The notes: a model not told the origin generated them from the sequence alone. A DNA stretch of 64,000 nucleotides from Streptococcus oralis Uo5 (GCF_000253155.1 NC_015291.1:1893001-1957000), one strand, 5' to 3'. Counted from the stretch's first letter, positions 1 to 9,710 are shown. Made by a program: numbers and translations.

Positions 1-445
1 CATCCACCATGGTTAAAACTCCCTTGTAGCGTTTGTTGTGTTCTGCTTGCTTGTCTTGAAGTTTGCGGTCAGTTGTTGGATCATAAGTTGACTGGTTAGA
101 CTGTGCTTGAGAACCTTGCTGAGTTGACGGAGCCTGAGATGGAGCTGGTTGACTAGGAGTTGCTTGTTCTTGTCTTGATTCAGGGGCTGGTTTCGCTTGT
201 GACTGATCTGCTGTTGTAGAAGACTGGTCAGAAGATGCTTGAGCTTTTTCAGATGAAGCTGAGCTTGAAGATTTTTGAGTCTTACTTTCTTTGCTAGAAG
301 AAGCTGCTTTAGAACTTGATGATTGGCTTGTCTTTGCAGAGCTGCTGCTTTGAGTGGTTTCGTTTTTATTTCCACAAGCTCCCAGTAGCAAGGTAGAAGC
401 CAATACAGTCGCTGCCATCAATTTGATATAGGTTTTCTTTTTCAT
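1..445 (-). CDS. Ser/Gln-rich lipoprotein, 5' part only
   Basis: The gene starts at 445 and runs off the left edge, so only about 148 N-terminal residues are visible. The N-terminus is a lipoprotein signal peptide: Lys-rich start, hydrophobic core and a lipobox ending LLLGAC, so the Cys should be lipidated and the protein anchored on the outer face of the membrane. After the Cys comes a long low-complexity linker of Ser, Gln, Ala, Thr and Pro up to about residue 125, then a more ordinary sequence (DRKLQDKQAEHNKRYKG). The functional domain lies outside the window, so no function is assigned. It has its own promoter and a good RBS-like AAGGAG before the ATG. Confidence 0.8.
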   Translation of the reverse strand, partial: MKKKTYIKLMAATVLASTLLLGACGNKNETTQSSSSAKTSQSSSSKAASSSKESKTQKSSSSASSEKAQASSDQSSTTADQSQAKPAPESRQEQATPSQPAPSQAPSTQQGSQAQSNQSTYDPTTDRKLQDKQAEHNKRYKGVLTMVD

Positions 446-499
446 TTTTCTACTCCTTTGTAACATTTTCGAAACGTTAAGAAATCTTTTTGTAATATA

Positions 500-528
500 A
501 TTGTAACATTGGGCTTTGAATCTGTCAA
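500..528 (-). promoter_or_regulatory. SigA promoter of the lipoprotein gene
   Basis: On the minus strand TTGACA (523-528) and TACAAT (500-505) are separated by 17 bases, and TG one base before the -10 makes it an extended -10 element. It lies about 55 bases before the lipoprotein start codon. The rest of the 446-737 gap is A/T-rich and shows only the terminator of the upstream operon. Confidence 0.7.
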
Positions 529-699
529 CTATTTAGAGAAACTATTTTAAAAATTATTCTCTCTACTATTTTTATTCGAAATTGAAACAAAAAAATAGAA
601 AATTTTTTAGATAAGAGTCCTATTTTTTACATCCTACTTTTATAGTCGCTTGCATTGTTCTAAAATAAAAACAGTCGCAACAGCAAAGTAACCTAATAA

Positions 700-739
700 G
701 GGCAAACAAAGAGGTCGGGATTTTAGTCCCGACCTCTTT
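700..739 (-). terminator. Rho-independent terminator of the NAD salvage operon
   Basis: A 13-bp perfect stem (708-720 with 727-739) with a 6-base loop begins immediately after the stop codon of the Nudix gene and is followed on the minus strand by a T-rich tail. Confidence 0.85.
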
Positions 740-1511
740 ATTTCAATCGATAGGTTTTTCTTGGTTTCTTTTTAGGAACTCGTTTGAGTCCGACTTCTTC
801 TACATATTCTCCGTATTTTACGAGAAAGTTATTGCTGACGATTGGGCGACCGGGGTTGATGAGATTGACCAGTTCAGTCCCTTCATAGACAGTGAACTCC
901 TCCTCCAGTAGATAAAGGAAGGTAGGATTCCAGTCAAGTCGCCCTTGGATCCGTTTGATGGATTCTTGGATAATGGCATAATGGTCAAAGGCGAAGGCTT
1001 GCTCCTCCAGCTCGACTCCATCTAGGTAGCATTTGCCTGTCTGAAAATCGACATCTACGAAAACGACATCCTTGGCATCGTCACCTGCCTGAACAAGGTC
1101 TAAGGCACGACTAGGCAGGTACACTAAGTGAGCAATGGTCACCGTCCAACCCCGCGGATCACGCCCGGGAGTCGATACGGTCATCAATTGCTCGATTTTT
1201 TCCAAAGGTAGATCGAGATTGACTTCCTCTCTCACTTCGCGCTGACAGGCATGTGCAGCATCTTCTCCCTTGTCCATAAAACCTCCAACTAAGGCTAAAC
1301 AATTCTGATAAGGGTGAGCCTTGCGACGGATCAGCAGGAGCTTGATCTTTCCTTCGACAAAGCAGTAGGCTACCATATCCACTGTCACACTTGGTTTTTC
1401 ATATTGAGGGAGTTCCTGCTTGTAGTACCAGTCTAAAAACTCCTCCTGACTGGCATGGATTTCATAATATTCTTTTTCCGTCATCCCGGCTGGAATCTTT
1501 GTGTCTGCCAT
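738..1511 (-). CDS. Nudix hydrolase with NrtR-like C-terminal domain
   Basis: This 257-residue protein has an N-terminal Nudix fold followed by a region resembling the winged-helix tail of NrtR-type regulators. The Nudix box is at about residues 77-98 (GGFMDKGE then REVREEV). Its catalytic Glu residues are present, and only the terminal Gly of the consensus is Asn. NrtR-family proteins bind ADP-ribose and regulate NAD-cofactor genes; related enzymes hydrolyse ADP-ribose or NADH. It is the last gene of an operon with pnuC and nadR, one base after pnuC, which supports a role in NAD metabolism. Whether it is an active hydrolase, a repressor or both cannot be decided from sequence. Confidence 0.75.
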   Translation of the reverse strand: MADTKIPAGMTEKEYYEIHASQEEFLDWYYKQELPQYEKPSVTVDMVAYCFVEGKIKLLLIRRKAHPYQNCLALVGGFMDKGEDAAHACQREVREEVNLDLPLEKIEQLMTVSTPGRDPRGWTVTIAHLVYLPSRALDLVQAGDDAKDVVFVDVDFQTGKCYLDGVELEEQAFAFDHYAIIQESIKRIQGRLDWNPTFLYLLEEEFTVYEGTELVNLINPGRPIVSNNFLVKYGEYVEEVGLKRVPKKKPRKTYRLK

Positions 1512-1512
1512 C

Positions 1513-2292
1513 TTATGCCTCCTTTCGAACTGCCTTAGTCCATTGGTACCATCCCACTAGACTATTCAGCGTGTAAACCCAGTACATCCCTTGGATGTGG
1601 ATATTCTCACCCCACCAGAGATAAATACTAAAGAGATTGGTTGCAATCCAGAAAATCCATTGCTCACGGTAGAGACGTGTCATCAAGAGCTGTCCAACAC
1701 CATTGGTCGCATCGGTTACACTATCACGGAAAGGGCGAGCGCTATTGATACTTTGATAAGCCAAGCCCATACCAATCCAGATAATAGCAGTCAAGGCCAA
1801 GTACTTGAGCCAGTCAAGAACAGATAATTTCTTAGCTTCAAAGTGAGATTCTTCTGGCTTTTCCTGTTCATTGATACGATTGGACAGCCAAGCATAGAGA
1901 CCAATCGGCTGCATGACAAAGAAGTAAACAGTCGTCAAGACTTCTCCATAAAAAGTCGCATTCATGGCCAAGATCAAGTAGATAGCCGAGTTAATGGCCC
2001 CAAAGAGATAGTTGCTCGCACGCCCTTCTGCTACCAAGATAACACAGACAATCCCAGTCCAAGATGCAAACAAGCTCAACCAGTCATGGCTTTCTGCATT
2101 TTGCGTGAACTCTAAGATTAATGGAACACTCGACAAAGCGATGAGATACAACCACTGGACAAGGCTACGACCGACAAAGAGATCTTTCCAGAGCAAGCGC
2201 ATGGTTCCTACAAAACCGATTTTGCGGGCTTCTGCATGGACATTTTTAAAATTTTCGATAAATTGTGTGATTTTTTTAGTTACTGTTTTCAT
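1513..2292 (-). CDS. pnuC: nicotinamide riboside transporter PnuC
   Basis: The 259-residue protein is an integral membrane protein with about seven hydrophobic segments and the PnuC hallmark region around residues 75-135 (AEGRASNYLFGAINSAIYL, followed by a YFFVMQPIGLYAW segment). PnuC carries nicotinamide riboside across the membrane by facilitated diffusion, and uptake is driven by phosphorylation inside the cell by NadR. It lies 9 bases after nadR and one base before the Nudix gene, in one transcription unit. With nadR frameshifted, imported riboside may not be trapped. Confidence 0.88.
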   Translation of the reverse strand: MKTVTKKITQFIENFKNVHAEARKIGFVGTMRLLWKDLFVGRSLVQWLYLIALSSVPLILEFTQNAESHDWLSLFASWTGIVCVILVAEGRASNYLFGAINSAIYLILAMNATFYGEVLTTVYFFVMQPIGLYAWLSNRINEQEKPEESHFEAKKLSVLDWLKYLALTAIIWIGMGLAYQSINSARPFRDSVTDATNGVGQLLMTRLYREQWIFWIATNLFSIYLWWGENIHIQGMYWVYTLNSLVGWYQWTKAVRKEA

Positions 2293-2301
2293 AATTTTCT
2301 C

Positions 2302-3361
2302 CTAATCTGCTTGGTAAATGGCATCGATAGCCACTTTTGCTGCTTCATAATTACCTAGATAATCCTCCGCTAGATAAACTAGTGGAATGGTGGTTAAGTA
2401 TCGCTCCCTCATTTGGTCCAAATGCTGGGAAAAACTGTAGCGAATATGGTCTTCCGCCATGGTCATATCTCTAAACCCGTCATTGACATAGGAGCCAACA
2501 GGTTGCACAAAGAGAATCAAGTCCCATTTTTCCTTAGCCAAGATTGAAACAAAGAGATTGTCAAAGGTTTCTCCTGATAAGTCCCCTTGATCCTCAGTCT
2601 CCATGTAATAGTCATAGTAGCCCTTGGTTACTAAAGAGTTTGTGTCAGCTATCACCAGTCCTCGATTGGCATTGCTGTCGATTAACTTGGAGGTCTGGTC
2701 ATACTGCCCTAAAAGGAGATAATAGTAATCTTTTGGAGTCAATTCATCGTCGCGGACATTGTTTTTGATCTGGTACTCGCGTGCGTATTCCAGGCTGACC
2801 GGCGCATCGTAATACCTTGCCAAATCCTTGGCTAGAGTAGTCTTCCCATTGCTGGCACTTCCCATAATCAATACTTTCTTTGTAAACTGACGACGGAAGG
2901 GTTGAGCGATGTATTTCCAATATTTGCTTGGATTTTCTCGAATCATAGTCGCTGAGATACCAAACTTTCTTTCTTGCAAAACGGTCTCAAAGCCACGATT
3001 TGATAATTCTTGCTGGTAGTCACGTTCCCCCACAAAAAAGATTAGTTCTTGCTGGGTTTCATCGTAGGAAATCTCCGATAACATCTGATCCAACCACTCC
3101 TGCCAGCCCATAGGGTAACGAGGAAGCTTGGTTTCATCCAGCTTGCAGACAGAGGTCAACTCGTCATCACGAAAAGCCTCTCTGATATAGCGAAATCTTT
3201 TTTTGAAGAGTTAAGCCTATCTGCTCCCCTCTGTCTCCCTCATAGCCTGAAACGACTACCCAGACCTGATCACACTGACGCTTTGCTCGCTGGATTAGAT
3301 CGATATGCCCCTGATGGAGAGGGGCAAAGGTCCCAAATACCACTGCTGTTTTCTTTTTCAT
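2302..3361 (-). pseudogene. nadR: NadR (NMN adenylyltransferase / ribosylnicotinamide kinase), frameshifted
   Basis: The reading frame starts at 3361 with MKKKTAVVFGTFAPLHQGH, which contains the nucleotidyltransferase motif GTFxPxHxGH. It leaves frame at about residue 54 and stops at 3167. The rest of NadR continues in another frame to 2302, including the kinase P-loop (GSASNGKTTLAKDLA). Removing one A from the run of seven at 3198-3204 restores a continuous protein of about 350 residues, the normal NadR length. NadR phosphorylates nicotinamide riboside and adenylylates NMN to NAD. The extra base is either a real inactivating mutation, a phase-variable tract or a homopolymer sequencing error; the remainder of the gene looks undamaged, which argues for a recent event or an error. 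Confidence 0.8.
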
Positions 3362-3411
3362 AAACGTTTTACCTTTTTATAGTTCTTGATATTTTTGTTT
3401 TCTATGTTTTT

Positions 3412-3439
3412 ATTATATACTATATTTTTATTTTGTCAA
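3412..3439 (-). promoter_or_regulatory. promoter of nadR-pnuC-Nudix operon
   Basis: TTGACA (3434-3439) and TATAAT (3412-3417) on the minus strand are 16 bases apart, about 50 bases before the nadR ATG. No convincing operator for a niacin regulator was recognised. Confidence 0.7.
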
Positions 3440-3469
3440 GGGCTTTTTATTATTTTTATAAAAAAGTGA

Positions 3470-3499
3470 TAAAAAAGAATCAGGATCACTCCTGATTCT
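3470..3499 (-). terminator. terminator of ctsR-clpC
   Basis: A 10-bp stem (3476-3485 with 3490-3499) with a 4-base loop is followed on the minus strand by six T residues, just after the clpC stop codon. Confidence 0.85.
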
Positions 3500-3505
3500 C
3501 TAGTT

Positions 3506-5938
3506 TTAAGCAATATCAAATTTCAATTGTCCAGCTTTGACACCAATTTTGAGGGTTTTGCCTGCTACCAGTTCTCCCTTAAGAAGGAGTTCTGCTAGCT
3601 TGTCTTCCACTTCTGTTTGCAGGGTTCTGCGAAGTGGACGGGCTCCCATTTCTGGATCATATCCTTGACTAGCTAGCAACTTCAGGGCTGAAGCTTGCAG
3701 TTTCAAGTCGATGCCCTTCTCTACCAGGCTAGCAATCAATGGTTTCACCATGATCTTGACAATTTCCTGCATGTGTTTGCTATCTAAGCTATGGAAGACC
3801 ACCTTTTCATCAATACGGTTGATAAACTCTGGTCGATAAGCTTTTTTCAACTCTTCGAAGATTCGTTTTTCCATATTTTCCTGGTCAAAACGAATGTCCT
3901 TGGCCCCAAAGCCGACTGTCTTGTCATCACGAAGAGCCGTCGCACCAAGGTTTGACGTCATAATGATGATGGTATTTGAAAAGTCAACCTTACGCCCCTT
4001 GCTGTCTGTTAGAACTCCATCATCCAAGACTTGCAAGAGAACATTGAAGATATCTGGGTGGGCCTTCTCTACCTCGTCAAAGAGGAGAACGGAATATGGT
4101 TTGTTGCGAACCTTCTCGGTCAACTCCCCACCTTCTTCGTAGCCCACATAGCCCGGAGGAGCTCCATTGAGACGGTTGGCTGCGAATTTCTCCATATACT
4201 CACTCATGTCAAAGCGGATAAGGGCTGATTCGTCATCAAAGAGAACTTCTGCCAGAGCCTTGGCCAATTCGGTCTTACCGACACCCGTCGGTCCTAGGAA
4301 CATAAAGGAACCAATCGGACGCTTGTGACTGCGAATCCCTGACTGGTTGCGGCGAATCGCACGGCTAATGCTTGAAACAGCTTGATCTTGACCGATGACA
4401 CGTTTGTGTAGTTCAGCTTCCAAGTTCAGATATTTCTTAGCATCAGTCTGAGTCAGTTTTTGAACTGGAATCCCTGACAAGCGGCTCAAAGTAGTCAGGA
4501 TTTCAGTCTCTGTTACCAAGTCTTTATAGACAGGGACTTCCTGTTCCTTTGCGATTAGCTGGCCTGCTTGTTTCCACTTGCCATCCATCAAGGCCTTGTC
4601 AGCTGGACTCAAGTCGGATTCGTCTGCTTTCACATGCTTGGATTTGTTTTGCACAGTTGCTGCCGCTTCATCCAAGAGGTCGATAGCAGAGTCTGGCAAG
4701 TGACGACTGGTCAGGTAACGATGGGCCATCTTAACAGCCGTTTCGACAGCTTCATCTGTGATTTGCACACGATGGTGTTTCTCATAGGTAGACTTCAAAC
4801 CTTGCAAAATAGTCATACTGTCAGCTAGACTTGGCTCTTCAATCGTCACTTTTGCAAAACGTCGAGAAAGGGCTGCATCTTTTTCGATGTGTTTTTGGTA
4901 TTCTTCCTGAGTGGTTGCACCAACCGTTCTCAAAGTTCCACGTGCCAAAGCTGGCTTCAAGATATTGGCTGCATCCAGCGTCGAGTCAATACCACTACCA
5001 GAACCCATGATGGTGTGGAGTTCATCGATAAAGAGGATCACTTTGCCATCTTCCTCGATATCCTTGATGATATTGTTCATACGCTCTTCAAAATCTCCAC
5101 GGAAACGTGTCCCCGCAACAACATTCATCAAATCAAGTTCCAAAACGCGCATCTTGGCCATTTCCGCAGGTACATTCCCACTAGCAATACGCTGGGCAAG
5201 GCCAAGGGCCAGAGCTGTTTTCCCGACACCAGCATCTCCAACCAAGACAGGATTGTTCTTGGTCTTCCGACTCAAAATCTGAATCATACGTGAGATTTCA
5301 TTGTCACGACCGATAACTGGCTCTAACTTGCCAGAGAGCGCTTGCTCCGTCAGGTCATGCGTGTAGTCCTCTAGACCACCACTTGGATTCTGAGGCATGC
5401 CCATCATATTGGCCATGGAATTTTGCTTGTCTGCTACCGTGCGATGGCGTTGACGCAAAGCCTTAAGGTCTTCTCTTGTCCAACCTGCACGTTCCTCTAA
5501 ATTGCGACGAAGAGCAGCAATTCTGACCTGATCTTTCTGGTCTTCATAAGAAAAGCCTGCTCTCTCCAAGATGCGAGTTGCCAAGGCATTGCCATCATGC
5601 AAAATCGCATAGAGGACATGCTCTGTACCTAGCACCTTTGCATGGACCACGGAGGCCACATACTCTGCTTCTGCAAAGAGAACCTCCAAACGATGGGAAA
5701 AGGGCAATTCCGTAAAGGTTTCGTCTTGGCTATAGTCCGTTTCAGTCAGTTCCAAAGCAACCTCTTCTAAACGATCCATTTCATAAGGATAATCATTTAG
5801 AGTCGCACCTGCCACACTGTAACTGTGATTGGACATGGCAATCAATAAATGCCAAGACTCTAGATATCGGGCTCCAAAATGGCCCGCAACCATGTAGGCA
5901 CTTTCGATACATTCATTCAATGCTTTTGAATAATTCAT
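3506..5938 (-). CDS. clpC: ATP-dependent Clp protease ATPase subunit ClpC
   Basis: The 810-residue protein is a class I Clp/Hsp100 ATPase. An N-terminal repeat domain (about 1-140) precedes two AAA+ modules, with Walker A motifs GDAGVGKT in the first and GPTGVGKT in the second, and Walker B motifs ending LFIDELH and [10 protein letters not shown]. ClpC unfolds substrates and feeds them to ClpP, and works with adaptor proteins in the cytoplasm. It follows ctsR by one base, so the pair forms an autoregulated heat-shock operon under the CtsR operator at 6424-6440. Length and motifs are normal. Confidence 0.96.
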   Translation of the reverse strand: MNYSKALNECIESAYMVAGHFGARYLESWHLLIAMSNHSYSVAGATLNDYPYEMDRLEEVALELTETDYSQDETFTELPFSHRLEVLFAEAEYVASVVHAKVLGTEHVLYAILHDGNALATRILERAGFSYEDQKDQVRIAALRRNLEERAGWTREDLKALRQRHRTVADKQNSMANMMGMPQNPSGGLEDYTHDLTEQALSGKLEPVIGRDNEISRMIQILSRKTKNNPVLVGDAGVGKTALALGLAQRIASGNVPAEMAKMRVLELDLMNVVAGTRFRGDFEERMNNIIKDIEEDGKVILFIDELHTIMGSGSGIDSTLDAANILKPALARGTLRTVGATTQEEYQKHIEKDAALSRRFAKVTIEEPSLADSMTILQGLKSTYEKHHRVQITDEAVETAVKMAHRYLTSRHLPDSAIDLLDEAAATVQNKSKHVKADESDLSPADKALMDGKWKQAGQLIAKEQEVPVYKDLVTETEILTTLSRLSGIPVQKLTQTDAKKYLNLEAELHKRVIGQDQAVSSISRAIRRNQSGIRSHKRPIGSFMFLGPTGVGKTELAKALAEVLFDDESALIRFDMSEYMEKFAANRLNGAPPGYVGYEEGGELTEKVRNKPYSVLLFDEVEKAHPDIFNVLLQVLDDGVLTDSKGRKVDFSNTIIIMTSNLGATALRDDKTVGFGAKDIRFDQENMEKRIFEELKKAYRPEFINRIDEKVVFHSLDSKHMQEIVKIMVKPLIASLVEKGIDLKLQASALKLLASQGYDPEMGARPLRRTLQTEVEDKLAELLLKGELVAGKTLKIGVKAGQLKFDIA

Positions 5939-5939
5939 C

Positions 5940-6398
5940 TTACTTCTCTTTTCTATCTACCTCTTGTAATAGCTGTCGGAGCATATTGGCACGAACAACT
6001 GAGGATTCTTCCCCTAGGACACGATCCGTTGCTACAGAAGTCAGCAAGGTCATCTCCTGCTTGGTCATCAAGTCCTGTTCCACCAAAAGCTGGAGAATAT
6101 CCTCATAAATCTCCTGACTAACTCGCTCACCAATCGAATAAAGCAAATCGCGGAGCATCTCATGATGATTAGAAAACTCAATCCGTCCGATGCGAATGTA
6201 GCCTCCGCCACCACGCTTGCTCTCAACCAAGTAACCTCTGCTTTCAGTAAAACGTGTCTTGATGACATAGTTGATCTGACTTGGCACAACCTGAAAGGTA
6301 TCAGCTAACTGGCTCCGTTGCAATTCCACGATACCAGACTGGTCTAAAATCGCCTTGATATAGGCTTCGATATGATCTGATGTATTTTTAAATCTCAT
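5940..6398 (-). CDS. ctsR: transcriptional repressor CtsR
   Basis: The 152-residue protein matches CtsR, the class III heat-shock repressor that binds tandem heptads upstream of clp genes as a dimer. Its N-terminal winged helix contains the Gly-rich wing ESKRGGGGYIRIGRI at about residues 58-73, the segment known to act as a thermosensor and arginine-phosphorylation region in this family. The ATG at 6398 is preceded by a purine-rich GAAGGAG. It is the first gene of the ctsR-clpC operon and represses its own promoter. Confidence 0.95.
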   Translation of the reverse strand: MRFKNTSDHIEAYIKAILDQSGIVELQRSQLADTFQVVPSQINYVIKTRFTESRGYLVESKRGGGGYIRIGRIEFSNHHEMLRDLLYSIGERVSQEIYEDILQLLVEQDLMTKQEMTLLTSVATDRVLGEESSVVRANMLRQLLQEVDRKEK

Positions 6399-6423
6399 AG
6401 TAAATCAAACTCCTTCTTTGAAC

Positions 6424-6446
6424 CTTGACTATCTTTGACTATTATA
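6424..6446 (-). promoter_or_regulatory. CtsR operator overlapping the ctsR-clpC promoter
   Basis: On the minus strand the tandem heptads AGTCAAA and AGTCAAG are separated by three bases (6424-6440). They lie immediately downstream of a TATAAT -10 hexamer (6441-6446). This is the known CtsR recognition pattern (RGTCAAA-N3-RGTCAAA), with one mismatch in the second copy. Confidence 0.85.
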
Positions 6447-6514
6447 CCGAAATTTTTGATTTTTTTAAAGGAAAAGGGAACGAGTTGCGAAGATTATTAT
6501 AAAATATCCAAAAC

Positions 6515-6545
6515 AAAAAGATGGGACCGTAAAACGGTCACCATC
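6515..6545 (-). terminator. terminator of the LPXTG adhesin gene
   Basis: GACCG and CGGTC pair around a 5-base loop and the stem is extended by GATGG/CCATC across a bulged A. On the minus strand it is followed by a T-rich tail. It lies between the adhesin stop codon and the ctsR promoter. Confidence 0.65.
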
Positions 6546-6569
6546 ATTTTGCTTTATTCAAAGTTAAGA

Positions 6570-9500
6570 TTAGTCAACTTTTTTAGCACGGTATACAAGT
6601 CCTGCCAAAGCTGCAAGAACTAGACCAAGAATAGTAGAGAATGCTGTAAAGTCTGCTCCACCAGTGTTTGGCAAATCTCCCTTAGGCTGCTCACCCTTAG
6701 GATCTTCCTTAGGTTCTTCTTTTTTCGGTTCAGTATACGTGTTAGTGATTGTTGGGTTGTTACCTTCAACTGTTGTTACAAGTTGACCCGCACCATTATC
6801 TGTCACTGTTACTGTCACTTTGTAAGAATTCTCATCATATTTGATATTCTCATCGTCACCTTTTACTTCAGTAATAGTGTAAGTGTAGACACCTGCTTTT
6901 GCGAAATCAATTGCTTTGAAAGTAACAGTACCGTCTGCAGCATTTGTAACTGTTTCGATTACATTGTCACCTTCTTTAAGTTCAAACTTAAACTGACCTG
7001 CTGCAAGTTCTTTACCTTTACCGTTCAAGACTTTCTTAGCTGTGAAAGGTACTTGTGTTGAAGACGCAACATAAGTGTTTGTGAAGGTTGGGTTGTTGTC
7101 AGTTACAGTCGCAACAAGTTGGCCTGCACCGTTATCTGTAACGTTTACTGTTACATTGTGAGTAGATTTATCGTATGTCACACCTGCTTCGCTACCTGCT
7201 TTTTCAGTGATAGTGTATGTGTGGTCGCCTGCTTCTTTGTACTCAATATCTTTGAAAGTAACCGTACCGTCTGCAGCATTTTTAGCTGTTCCGATTACTT
7301 CGTCACCTTCTTTAAGTTCAAACTCATATTTGTCAGCTTCTAGAGCTTTACCATCCAAGACTTTCTTAGCTGTGATAGTTGCTGTTGTTTTAGCTGCTTT
7401 ATAAGTGTTAGTGAAAGTTGGGTTGTTATCAGTTACAGTCGCAACAAGTTGGCCTGCACCGTTATCTGTAACTGCTACCTTAACTTCGTGTTTAGCAGTG
7501 TCATATGTCACACCTTTTTCACTACCTGCTTTTTCAGTGATAGTGTATGTGTGGTTGCCTGCTGCTGTGTACGTGATATCTTCGAAAGTAACAGTACCGT
7601 CTGCTGCGTTTGTCGCTGTTCCGATTACTTTGTCACCTTCTTTAAGTTCAAACTCATATTTACCTGCTTCAAGAGCTTTACCTTCCAAGACTTTAGTAGC
7701 CGTGATAGTAGCACTTGTTGTAGCCGCTTTATAAGTGTTGGTGAAGGTTGGGTTGTCACCTGTAACAGCCGCCTCAAGTTGGCCTTGACCGTTATCTGTA
7801 ACTTTTACCTTAACTTCGTGTTTAGCAGTATCGTATGTCACACCTTTTTCGCTACCTGCTTTTTCAGTGATAGTGTAAGTGTAGTCACCTGCTGTTGCGA
7901 ACTCAATTTCTTTGAAAGTAACAGTTCCGTCTGCAGCGTTTTTAGCTGTCGCAACGACTTTGTCACTTTCTTTTTCTTTAAGTTCAAACTCGTATTTATC
8001 AGCTTCAAGCTCTTTACCGTTCAAGACTTTAGTAGCTGTGATGATAATAGGTTTTGCTGGTTTAGCTTTATAAACGTTCGTGAAAGTAATGTTCTTTGTA
8101 TCTGGTGTTGCAACAAGTTGACCTTGACCGTTATCTTTAACGACTACTTTTACTTCATAAGCATTTGGATCGTATTCAACTCCGGCTACATCACCTGCTT
8201 TTTCAGAGATAGTGAATGTACGGGTTTCTTCTTGTGTGAACTTAAGTTCTGGGAATTGAATCTTACCGTTTGCATCGTTTGAAACAGTGTGGAGAACTGC
8301 TCCGTTTTCTTTCAACTCAAATTCAAATTGACCAGCCTCAATAGCTTTACCGTTCAAGACTTTAGTAGCTTCAAGTTGAAGTTTTGCTTCTTTAGCAGCG
8401 TATGAGTTTGTAAATTCTTTCTTAGAATCTTTATATTTAACGCTGGCAATCTTTTGACCATACACGTTTGCTACAGTAACTTCTGCTTCAAGTACTGAAT
8501 CATCGTATGTATAGCCTTTTTTGTTGTCATTTACTTCTTTAATTTGGTATTTGAATGTACCTTCATTAGAGAATTTAACTGTTGGGAATTTAATATTTCC
8601 TTCAGCATCGTTTTTAGCTTCAGTTACAGAACCATCTGGAGCAATCAATTGGAAAGTAAATGCATCTGCCTCAAGAGTTTTTCCTTCAAGTTTTTTCTTA
8701 ACTTGGAATTCAACCTCATCAGACTTCGCACCTGAACCGATACCTTCCGTAGTTGTCAAAGGAGCAAATCCATGAACATCAAATGTTTCTTGATCTGTTG
8801 TCGCTTTTACATCGTTGAATGCTTTTTTAGTTGCATTGTCAACTGGAGCAGTTAGACGAGTTTTATATAGGATATAGAGACCTTGTCCGTCCATTGTACC
8901 ATCACCGTTTGGAGTGATTGTAAAGTGATTTCCATCAACAACGTTGATATGGGCAGCTTCTAGTCTTGGACGAGCTTCAGCTTTGTTCCACTCAGTAAAG
9001 TAGTAACCAGTAATTTCACTCGCAAGAACTTGTCCTTCTGGAATAGTATCTTCGAGTTTAACCCCTGTGTAAGATTTTGCATAGCGGTTAACACGGATAC
9101 GCCAGTTTACATAGTTAGGATCGTCTGAGTCTTGAACTCCCCATTTAGTAAATCCAGTTGGGTCATCATCTGGGACGATACGAGTCAAAGTATAAACTTG
9201 GTCACCTGGGATATCAATTTGATAAGGAGTGTTTAATTTAACACTATCTGCCCAAACGACTGTAAACAAGGCTGTAATTGCCTTGTTCTCTGACAAATTA
9301 GCAAAGTAAGCAGCATTTGTTACTTTGACAGTAGCTGTGTTATCTGCTCTACTAGTTGTCAATTCAGCAATAGTTGTTTGCCCATCTGGTGCTTTCAATT
9401 CCGTAACAGAATCTTTTTCAATTTTAAATTCGTTTGGAACATGATACACCATGTAATCCCCATCTTTGAGGGTTACATCATTTGGGAAACTATAAGTTGG

Positions 9501-9710
9501 TTGAAGATAGAATTTACCTTCCCCGTACTTAGCGCCATCAACAAGTTTGTTATTGTTGATTGTTGAAACAGTTTTCATTGTATAACTGCTCGCTGGTAGT
9601 TCCTCCGCTTGAACAACTGTGCTAACTTTGAGTGCAGGTAGAAAAACTGACACTACTAGCAGCAAGGCCATCAAGCCATGAAAGAGTTTACTAGTTCTCT
9701 TTTTCACCAC
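6570..9710 (-). CDS. LPXTG cell-wall adhesin with six FctA/Spy0128-type isopeptide repeats
   Basis: The 1046-residue protein has a signal peptide (to about residue 35, ending VVQA) and an N-terminal adhesin-like region of about 290 residues resembling MSCRAMM collagen/fibrinogen-binding domains. Six repeats of about 110 residues follow (residues 325-990), then a Lys/Glu/Pro linker, LPNTG, a membrane span and a charged tail for sortase A anchoring. Each repeat carries the Lys (TATKVL-type strand), Glu (TITEKAG) and Asn (PTFTNTY) used for intramolecular Lys-Asn isopeptide bonds in streptococcal pilins. The start is GTG (9710 or 9707) after GGAGG; the nearby ATG at 9712 runs straight into TGA. 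No sortase or pilin genes adjoin it, so it is probably a single-chain adhesin. The ligand is unknown. Confidence 0.85.
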   Translation of the reverse strand: MVKKRTSKLFHGLMALLLVVSVFLPALKVSTVVQAEELPASSYTMKTVSTINNNKLVDGAKYGEGKFYLQPTYSFPNDVTLKDGDYMVYHVPNEFKIEKDSVTELKAPDGQTTIAELTTSRADNTATVKVTNAAYFANLSENKAITALFTVVWADSVKLNTPYQIDIPGDQVYTLTRIVPDDDPTGFTKWGVQDSDDPNYVNWRIRVNRYAKSYTGVKLEDTIPEGQVLASEITGYYFTEWNKAEARPRLEAAHINVVDGNHFTITPNGDGTMDGQGLYILYKTRLTAPVDNATKKAFNDVKATTDQETFDVHGFAPLTTTEGIGSGAKSDEVEFQVKKKLEGKTLEADAFTFQLIAPDGSVTEAKNDAEGNIKFPTVKFSNEGTFKYQIKEVNDNKKGYTYDDSVLEAEVTVANVYGQKIASVKYKDSKKEFTNSYAAKEAKLQLEATKVLNGKAIEAGQFEFELKENGAVLHTVSNDANGKIQFPELKFTQEETRTFTISEKAGDVAGVEYDPNAYEVKVVVKDNGQGQLVATPDTKNITFTNVYKAKPAKPIIITATKVLNGKELEADKYEFELKEKESDKVVATAKNAADGTVTFKEIEFATAGDYTYTITEKAGSEKGVTYDTAKHEVKVKVTDNGQGQLEAAVTGDNPTFTNTYKAATTSATITATKVLEGKALEAGKYEFELKEGDKVIGTATNAADGTVTFEDITYTAAGNHTYTITEKAGSEKGVTYDTAKHEVKVAVTDNGAGQLVATVTDNNPTFTNTYKAAKTTATITAKKVLDGKALEADKYEFELKEGDEVIGTAKNAADGTVTFKDIEYKEAGDHTYTITEKAGSEAGVTYDKSTHNVTVNVTDNGAGQLVATVTDNNPTFTNTYVASSTQVPFTAKKVLNGKGKELAAGQFKFELKEGDNVIETVTNAADGTVTFKAIDFAKAGVYTYTITEVKGDDENIKYDENSYKVTVTVTDNGAGQLVTTVEGNNPTITNTYTEPKKEEPKEDPKGEQPKGDLPNTGGADFTAFSTILGLVLAALAGLVYRAKKVD
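6738..8735 (-). repeat. six tandem repeats inside the adhesin gene
   Basis: Units of about 330-340 bp recur with boundaries near 7066, 7396, 7729, 8065 and 8400. The central units are the most alike, sharing long identical stretches such as the AADGTVTF and TITEKAGSE coding segments. The outer two are more divergent. This pattern suggests recent unit amplification in the middle of the array. Confidence 0.8.

Noticed and set aside
13..375. 120-residue minus-strand ORF near the left edge
   Set aside because: It is an out-of-frame reading of the lipoprotein gene, whose real frame starts at 445 with a signal peptide and lipobox.
3190..3210. Programmed -1 frameshift in nadR at A-AAA-AAG
   Set aside because: The heptamer fits a -1 slippery site, but the frame needed downstream is +1 (one base removed), so a -1 shift would not restore NadR.
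7449..8282. 277-residue plus-strand ORF rich in Cys, Phe and Ser
   Set aside because: It is the antisense shadow of the adhesin repeats; its periodic composition mirrors them.
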